A stretch of DNA of 20,258 nt from an uncultured Odoribacter sp. (lineage in GTDB: Bacteria; Bacteroidota; Bacteroidia; Bacteroidales; Marinifilaceae), in assembly GCA_947176455.1 (NCBI GenBank), contig CAMWQQ010000007.1:1-20258 (forward strand). Direction: 5' to 3'. The stretch's first letter is position 1. Each line of letters starts with the position of its first letter. Below, piece by piece: positions 15,901 through 20,258 of the stretch. The position numbers were made by a program, and so were the translations under genes. The notes under the pieces are model-generated. The model worked only from the letters and a program-made list of their open reading frames with translations. It had not been told where the DNA came from and did not search any database.

Positions 15901-16277
15901 CGGAGCACGGTGGAGACGATTTGGAAGCCAATATCCCGACTTATTACCGTAACCGCTGGCAGAAACCGGGCGATAATGTGAAATATGAAAGATTTATCGA
16001 GGGTGCCGATGTGGTGATGAGTGACTGGAGGAACAGTCGCCGGTTGCATCCGACTGATTTCATCCGGTTGAAAAACTTTACCGTGGGACTGACCGTGCCC
16101 AAACAGTGGACCCGGCGGGCTGGACTTGAGAAGGTGCGTTTGTATGCTTCCGGCAGCAATATGTGGACCTGGGCGAAACATGATTATTATGATCCCGAGG
16201 CAGTCAGTGGCGGAACGGCCATTTGGGGTACCCCTCCTTTGAAAACCATGACGTTCGGACTGGAGGTCAATTTTTGA
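12921..16277 (+). CDS. SusC/RagA-type TonB-dependent outer-membrane transporter with STN signalling domain
   Basis: A 1118-residue outer-membrane receptor that imports a substrate too large for porins, powered by TonB, and also signals to FecR. Order of parts: long n-region and hydrophobic signal (about 18-38) with predicted cleavage VDA|Q after residue 40; STN domain about 43-115; carboxypeptidase-regulatory-like domain about 127-203 (VKGVVMDASGETLPGVSVRV); TonB-box-like LEEVIVTSYG at 208-217; plug about 215-345 with NIRGMGSFNASNSPLYVIDG and AALYGSRAANGVILITTKQG; then the beta barrel to the C-terminal aromatic residue of LEVNF. SusD follows 40 bases on. Regulation is probably by the sigma/FecR pair upstream and by the hairpin element in its leader. 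The substrate cannot be read from the receptor itself. Confidence 0.97.
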   Translation: MNKNENFLPYGEIKRVFFKLRLACYVVLLFCMHVFGSVDAQTRVDLNVKNATLHDVLWELQRQTGFVFVYSTQDIEAVSLPHVKASHSTVKEVLDDCLRNTELTYSILDDVIVIRKTEALPALPQQTITVKGVVMDASGETLPGVSVRVKGTAMGVATDVNGRFEMKLLDSKGVSLVFSFIGMQTQEMAVPAGGGELSVVLKPQATQLEEVIVTSYGTFKKSAYAGSASTVQTANLKDVPAVSFSQVLQGAAPGIQISSSSGQPGASTTINIRGMGSFNASNSPLYVIDGIPVISGNVSALGTDAGFDVMSTLNTSDIENVTIIKDAAAAALYGSRAANGVILITTKQGKKGKPVFSFKSDWGYSDFAMEFRPTIGGEERRNMIYTALRDGAMVYEEESEEDAIRYADEEIDYYAPVPWCGYTDWRDVMFKKGSHQTYEFSVSGGTDKLKYYSSLAYMKQEGITASSGLERVSGRVNVDYMATDKLTVGAKTLFSTVNQDVYSEGSSYTAPFYAVINCVVPSDPVYNEDGTWNRDFIRNGDRNPKLANEYNFRREYITRSFNTIYASYDILRDLNFKSTLSYDFSTTKGRLWYDPRTSDGDDYNGALEKSIYERRKMVWSNVLNYQKTFNDKHNLDVLAGYEIDDQSRDYVMAYVKNFARPDKPEISNGVKLDDVGGSSNGTRLVSYIFRANYNYDNKYYFGGSYRMDGSSRLHRDNRWGSFWSLSGAWKVASESFMRPVSGWLSDLKLRLSYGVNGTLPSDYYGYMGLSSLTSNYDDEPGMAQSQLRNLDLSWETNYNFNVGLDFGFWNRLNFTLEYYTRTTKDLLMDRPISMTTGFSSYLMNIGEVKNRGVELEIRSVNFDRDNFTWTTQFNLGHNRNEIVRLDGQQTQIPDGSQIRQVGKPFRTFYVIEFAGINPDNGRPQFYTNESDGKGGYIKEITENPNNANYIPMKCADPKVSGGLSNSLRYRWIDFNIMFSYSFGGWSYDNWAQKTEHGGDDLEANIPTYYRNRWQKPGDNVKYERFIEGADVVMSDWRNSRRLHPTDFIRLKNFTVGLTVPKQWTRRAGLEKVRLYASGSNMWTWAKHDYYDPEAVSGGTAIWGTPPLKTMTFGLEVNF

Positions 16278-16317
16278 CGGATGATACGGATTAATCAATT
16301 TAAAAGGAAAAAAGACT

Positions 16318-17817
16318 ATGAAATGGATTAAATATATACTGGTAATGGTCGTTGCGGTTCTGGCGAACGGATGTGGCAACGATTGGTTGGATCTTCAGCC
16401 TTCGACTTCAGTGGAAACGGAAGGTTCGTTGAATGCTTTGAGTGATTTTGAATTTACCATGAACGGTATTTACAGCACCATGCAGTCGTATTATTATTAC
16501 GGTGCGCGCATGCAGTATTACGGGGATGTCACGGGTGACGACGTACAGGCTTACAGCGCAAGCAAGCGTTGTGCCACTTATTACCAATTTGGCTATAATA
16601 AGGACAATGCGCCTACTACGTTCTGGAGGACATGTTACGATATTATTCAGAACGCAAATATTGTAATCAACAGTATTGACGGCATCGTGTATGACGGAGA
16701 AGATGAGCAAGGAAAGACGCTTTTTGAGGCTTACCGGAATGATTTGAAAGGACAGGCGCTTGCTGTCCGCGCCTTGGCGTTGTTCGACATTACACGTCTG
16801 TACGGTTATCCTTATCTGAAAGACAACGGCGCTTCCCTGGGCGGAGTGATAGTCGAAGACGTGGTGGGCATTGCATATAAACCTAAACGGAGTACTGTTG
16901 CGGAATGTTATGATAAAATAATCAAATATCTGACTGATGCGATACCCCTGCTTGCTACGGAGAAAGAGAAAAAGAGTAGCGACTGGCTGGCAAGATCCGT
17001 CAGGGGAAAGATGAACAGGTGGTCCGCTATGACTTTGCTCAGTCGGGTGTATCTGTACAAAGGCGATGATGCCAACGCCTTTAAAACGGCAGAAGAGGCT
17101 ATTAAAGGCGCCGAAAAAGACGGCTACGGGCTGTGGTCCAATGATGAGTATACGGATGTATGGGCGAAAGATTTCACGTCGGAAGTGTTTTTTGAAATCG
17201 TTAATTTACTCACGGATAGTCCCGGAAAAGAATCGATGGGCTATTTGTGTTCTTCCAGTGGTTACAAAGATATGATTCTGACCAGTAGTTTCGTTGATTT
17301 TCTGCAAAAGGACAAAAACGATGTGAGATATAAGATGTTTAAGATTTCCAGCAAGCGGGCTTATATTCAGAAATATCCGGGTCAGGAAGGAGACAACGGG
17401 CCTGCGGATGCCAATATCCCCGTGTTCCGGATGTCCGAGTTGTATCTCAATGCTGCTGAAGCTGCTGTAAAATTGGAAGATAATGACAATGCCGTATATT
17501 ATCTGGATAAGATTGTCAGTCGCGGAAATCCGGACAATACGGTCGAGGGCACGACGATTACTCTGGACCGGGTGCTGGACGAGAGACGGAAAGAGTTTTT
17601 CGGTGAAGGGCATCGGATGTTTGACGTGTTGCGGAACGGCGGGAAAATTGTCCGTAAGAATGTTTCGATTTCGGCGATTAGCAGTACCAAGCATTTGAGT
17701 TTGCAGGATTATGCCAAGGAATTTGACTGGAATATGTACAAGGTAGTACTGCCTATTCCGAAAGCGGAAATGGATGCCAACCCGAATATGGCAGGGCAGC
17801 AGAACCCGGGTTATTAA
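16318..17817 (+). CDS. RagB/SusD-family nutrient-binding outer-membrane lipoprotein
   Basis: A 499-residue surface lipoprotein that forms the lid over the SusC barrel and captures the ligand. The signal sequence ends at LANGC with Cys19 as the lipidated residue, followed by the typical GNDWLDLQPS. TPR-like helices follow (FWRTCYDIIQNANIVINSI, LKGQALAVRALALFDITRLYGYP, SAMTLLSRVYLYKGD), and the C-terminal part has VFRMSELYLNAAEAAVKL and LDERRKEFFGEGHRMFDVLR, which are strong SusD signatures. It lies directly between susC and the metallophosphatase gene, which begins one base after the stop codon, implying one transcript and possibly a shared substrate. Confidence 0.96.
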   Translation: MKWIKYILVMVVAVLANGCGNDWLDLQPSTSVETEGSLNALSDFEFTMNGIYSTMQSYYYYGARMQYYGDVTGDDVQAYSASKRCATYYQFGYNKDNAPTTFWRTCYDIIQNANIVINSIDGIVYDGEDEQGKTLFEAYRNDLKGQALAVRALALFDITRLYGYPYLKDNGASLGGVIVEDVVGIAYKPKRSTVAECYDKIIKYLTDAIPLLATEKEKKSSDWLARSVRGKMNRWSAMTLLSRVYLYKGDDANAFKTAEEAIKGAEKDGYGLWSNDEYTDVWAKDFTSEVFFEIVNLLTDSPGKESMGYLCSSSGYKDMILTSSFVDFLQKDKNDVRYKMFKISSKRAYIQKYPGQEGDNGPADANIPVFRMSELYLNAAEAAVKLEDNDNAVYYLDKIVSRGNPDNTVEGTTITLDRVLDERRKEFFGEGHRMFDVLRNGGKIVRKNVSISAISSTKHLSLQDYAKEFDWNMYKVVLPIPKAEMDANPNMAGQQNPGY

Positions 17818-17818
17818 A

Positions 17819-18952
17819 ATGAACGGATTGAGTAAATTTTGTTGGATTCTTTGCTTGTCGGCACTTTGTTTTATGCAAACTGCCGCAGGCAAAGACTATA
17901 AGAAGGGGCAGCCTTTGGCTCCCGATGGACCATATCTTTTATCCGATAGCACGGGGAGGATGCGAATGATTCAGGTAGACTGGAAAGGACGTTTGAAAGA
18001 TACTTTGTTTCAAGCACTGCCGGATGATTTTTCTTTCTCGGTCGTATCGCACAAGGGGCATCACAGGTTTCAGGTGCGGTTGCATCCTTATCGTCGGCAA
18101 GCCTGGAAAATTCAGCAATCTGAGAAGCTGATGGTCATTTCAGACCCTCACGGTGATTTGGATTGTTTTGTTTCCATTCTTCGGGCGGGAGGTGTAATGG
18201 ATGAGAATTATCACTGGAGTTTCGGTAGGAATCAATTGGTAGTCATCGGAGACGTGTTTGACAGAGGAAAAGATGTACTTCCGATATTCTGGTTGATTTA
18301 TAAGTTAGAACTGGAAGCGGAAGAAGCTGGAGGATGTTTAAGTTTTTTGCTGGGCAATCACGAGGAAATGGTGTTAAGAGGCGATTGCCGTTATACGAAA
18401 GACAAATATAAACGTCTGGCGGACACCCTATGTCTGGCATACCAGCAATTGTGGCGGGAAAACAGCGAACTGGGGGGATGGTTGAGAACCCGGAACCTGA
18501 TACAGATAATCGGAGACAATCTATTCGTGCATGCAGGTCTGAGCAGTGATTTGCTGCAAAGGGTGGATTCCGTGGAAGAGATGAATAAAGTGCTTGGAGA
18601 GAACCTGTCGTTGAGCAGAGAGGAGCGAATGGAGGTTTCTCCGCTTTCGGCTTTTGTATTCAATACGAAGGTCGGACCATTGTGGTATAGGGGAATGGTG
18701 AGAAGTGCCGACCAGTATTTCCCGGTAGAGCCACAGGAGGTGACAGCGTTGCTGGAAAAGTTCGGGGTGTCAAGGATTATTGTCGGACATACGATTTTCG
18801 ACGACATCACCACATTCTACCGCCGGAGAGTGATCGCGGTGAATGTGGATAATGAGGAAAACCGGGAGAAGGACAGAGGAAGAGGAATCGTTATTGAAAA
18901 CGGGGGTATATCCGTTTTGTATGATTCTGGAAAATTGGTGCCGATTCAGTGA
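17819..18952 (+). CDS. Exported Shewanella-like (PPP-type) metallophosphatase
   Basis: A 377-residue calcineurin-like phosphoesterase with an N-terminal signal (hydrophobic 6-22, cleavage near TAAG), so probably periplasmic or surface-exposed. The PPP metal-site motifs are all present: SDPHGD (Asp109, His111), GDVFDRG (Asp145, Asp148, Arg149), GNHE (Asn180, His181), FVHAG (His238) and GHT (His324). The run GNHEEMVLRGDCRY, followed later by LRTRNLIQIIGDNLFVHAGL and GPLWYRGM, points to the Shewanella-like phosphatase branch, whose members hydrolyse phosphomonoesters including phosphoproteins in some organisms. I chose the ATG at 17819, one base after the susD stop, giving translational coupling. 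The tight link to susCD suggests it processes the imported compound or something bound to it. A terminator follows. Confidence 0.88.
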   Translation: MNGLSKFCWILCLSALCFMQTAAGKDYKKGQPLAPDGPYLLSDSTGRMRMIQVDWKGRLKDTLFQALPDDFSFSVVSHKGHHRFQVRLHPYRRQAWKIQQSEKLMVISDPHGDLDCFVSILRAGGVMDENYHWSFGRNQLVVIGDVFDRGKDVLPIFWLIYKLELEAEEAGGCLSFLLGNHEEMVLRGDCRYTKDKYKRLADTLCLAYQQLWRENSELGGWLRTRNLIQIIGDNLFVHAGLSSDLLQRVDSVEEMNKVLGENLSLSREERMEVSPLSAFVFNTKVGPLWYRGMVRSADQYFPVEPQEVTALLEKFGVSRIIVGHTIFDDITTFYRRRVIAVNVDNEENREKDRGRGIVIENGGISVLYDSGKLVPIQ

Positions 18953-18970
18953 GGGACTTTCAGGTCAGTT

Positions 18971-19014
18971 TAAGGTCATAAACCGGAAAGATACGGTTTG
19001 TGACCTTATTTTCG
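18971..19014 (+). terminator. Rho-independent terminator ending the susCD-phosphatase transcript
   Basis: TAAGGTCATAAACC (18971-18984) pairs with GGTTTGTGACCTTA (18995-19008), a 14-bp stem with one U-G pair and a 10-base loop, followed by TTTTCGTTT. It starts 18 bases after the metallophosphatase stop. Confidence 0.8.
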
Positions 19015-19090
19015 TTTGTGAGGCGGGCTGGAACGTGATGTTTGAAGTTATTTTTTTCGGTGAAAAAAGAAAAATTATTCCCTTAATTGC

Positions 19091-19098
19091 TAATTTTG
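19091..19098 (+). promoter_or_regulatory. -7 promoter element for the alkaline phosphatase gene
   Basis: TAATTTTG is a full TAnnTTTG match, 45 bases before the ATG at 19144. No TTTG is found at the expected -33 spacing, which may mean dependence on an activator or simply a weak promoter. Together with the upstream terminator it suggests separate transcription of the alkaline phosphatase. Confidence 0.45.
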
Positions 19099-19143
19099 GG
19101 ATGCAGTTCAGTGAAAAATAAATAGGTTTTTTAAATTGAATAT

Positions 19144-20258
19144 ATGAGACGGATAGTTTATTTATTGACATTTCTGACGGTGGTGGTGTTTTTATTTCCC
19201 CAATGTCAGCAGGCTTCGAAAGAGAAAAAAGCCAAATACGTGTTTTATTTCATCGGGGACGGTATGGGTGTGAATCAGGTGAATGGGACGGAAATGTATT
19301 TGGCGGAGAAAGAGGGGCGTATCGGTTTGGAACCATTGAATTTTACTCAGTTCCCGGTGGTGAATATGGCTACGACCTATTCCAGATACAATTCGGTGAC
19401 TTGCTCCGCTGCCGCAGGTACGGCATTGGCTACGGGTTCAAAGACGAAAAACGGGACAATCGGTATGGACAGCCTTCGCAAAGAACCGCTGTACAGTGTT
19501 GCCGTGAAAGCCAAGAAAGCCGGGAAAAAGGTGGGAATTACCACCAGCGTGAGCGTCGACCATGCTACGCCGGCAGCTTTTTACGCTCATCAGCCGGATA
19601 GAGGTATGTATTATGAGATTGCTACGGATTTGCCGAAGACTGGATTCGACCTGTATGCCGGTTCCGGATTCTTGCGGCCTCAAAACAAAAAGGATTCTAC
19701 GGCGGCGGTCATTTATGATATATTGCGGGATTCCGGCTATGTGCTGGTGAGGGGAGTGGAGGAATTTCCTGCTAAATCCGAGCAGGCTGACAAGGTGGTG
19801 TTTATCCAGCAGGAGAATGTGCCCCAAAATTGTTTGCCGTATGCCATTGACCGCAAAAACGGGGATTTGACCTTGGCGGAGATTACGGAGAATGCGATTG
19901 ATTTTTTAAGCCGGGATAACGAGAACGGTTTCTTCTTGATGGTCGAGGGCGGGAAAATCGACTGGGCGTGTCATAATAACGATGCCGCTACGATTTTTAA
20001 TGAAATCATTGATATGGCAGATGCCGTGCAGAAGGCGCTGGATTTTTATCAGAAGCATCCGGAAGAGACGTTGATTGTCATTACTGCCGACCACGAAACC
20101 GGTGGAATCGTATTGGGAACCGGAGCGTATGCGTTGAACTTGAAAGTGCTGGAACATCAGAAAGCGTCCGAAGAGGAGTTGACCGCCAAAATCAAGGCTT
20201 TGAGAAAAGAGAAGAACAACAAGGTAAGCTGGAAAGACGTGCAGGCTTTGCTGGCTGA
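19144..20258 (+). CDS. Alkaline phosphatase, PhoA family (C-terminus cut by window edge)
   Basis: An exported phosphomonoesterase that releases phosphate from organic phosphates, using two zinc ions and one magnesium. 371 codons are present and the frame is open to the window end; the usual 450-470 length implies about 90 missing residues, including the last zinc His. The signal sequence is hydrophobic at 4-18 and ends in FPQC (Cys21), so a lipoprotein anchor is possible but the lipobox is poor. Active-site landmarks are IGDGMG (Asp39), VTCSAAAGTALATG with nucleophile Ser88, DHATPAAFYAH (139-149), MVEGGKIDWACH (Glu268, Asp273, His277) and ITADHETG (Asp316, His317). The residue before the nucleophile is Cys, where E. 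coli PhoA has Asp101. It follows the exported metallophosphatase but appears to be separately transcribed. Confidence 0.93.
   Translation, partial: MRRIVYLLTFLTVVVFLFPQCQQASKEKKAKYVFYFIGDGMGVNQVNGTEMYLAEKEGRIGLEPLNFTQFPVVNMATTYSRYNSVTCSAAAGTALATGSKTKNGTIGMDSLRKEPLYSVAVKAKKAGKKVGITTSVSVDHATPAAFYAHQPDRGMYYEIATDLPKTGFDLYAGSGFLRPQNKKDSTAAVIYDILRDSGYVLVRGVEEFPAKSEQADKVVFIQQENVPQNCLPYAIDRKNGDLTLAEITENAIDFLSRDNENGFFLMVEGGKIDWACHNNDAATIFNEIIDMADAVQKALDFYQKHPEETLIVITADHETGGIVLGTGAYALNLKVLEHQKASEEELTAKIKALRKEKNNKVSWKDVQALLA

Noticed and set aside
15861..16379. 172-residue minus-strand frame across the susC-susD junction
   Set aside because: Crosses the end of susC and the start of susD, both strongly supported, and shows no domain.
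11666..18952. Classical polysaccharide utilisation locus
   Set aside because: SusC and SusD are present, but no glycoside hydrolase, polysaccharide lyase, sulfatase or SusE/F-like gene is in reach, so glycan use is not supported here.

Overview
The window reads as a chromosomal stretch from a Bacteroidota (Bacteroidales-type) bacterium. The evidence is a SusC/SusD outer-membrane pair behind a FecI-type sigma factor and a FecR anti-sigma, promoter-like elements of the Bacteroides kind (TTTG, about 19 bases, TAnnTTTG), a large IspG of the kind with an extra middle domain, and few usable Shine-Dalgarno sites. FecI/FecR-driven SusC proteins carrying an N-terminal STN domain are especially common in Odoribacter and Butyricimonas relatives, but I cannot fix the genus from this sequence.

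Left part (1-4093). A minus-strand housekeeping run reads cysS (cysteinyl-tRNA synthetase), then a lipoprotein glutaminyl-peptide cyclotransferase, then ung (uracil-DNA glycosylase, cut by the left edge), with gaps of 11 and 27 bases. Upstream lies an 850-base stretch holding two small, weakly supported minus-strand ORFs. Each is followed by its own terminator-like hairpin.

Middle part (4094-10746). The plus strand carries ispG, a MATE exporter and a cytidylate-kinase-like protein in a tight run, then a GlsB/YeaQ-type small membrane protein with a strong terminator. A consensus promoter overlapping that terminator precedes a one-base-overlapping DUF4160/DUF2442 pair, which is more AT-rich than its surroundings. 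A bidirectional terminator separates this pair from a convergent minus-strand operon: an IscU/NifU-like scaffold protein followed by a GGGtGRT-family protein of unknown function.

Right part (10747-20258). A divergent promoter region leads into an ECF sigma factor, a FecR-type anti-sigma factor, a 1118-residue STN-containing SusC, a SusD lipoprotein and an exported Shewanella-like (PPP-type) metallophosphatase, closed by a terminator. Next comes a PhoA-family alkaline phosphatase with its own promoter-like element, cut by the right edge. No glycosidase, protease or haem enzyme is present. The pairing of a cell-surface-signalled SusCD transporter with two exported phosphatases suggests capture of a phosphorylated or phosphate-linked nutrient, but this is inference.

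The most unusual non-coding structure is in the 85-base fecR-susC spacer: two adjacent perfect hairpins with different stems but the same six-base loop CGCTAA, followed by a smaller dyad. No tRNA, rRNA, CRISPR array, insertion sequence or origin was seen.
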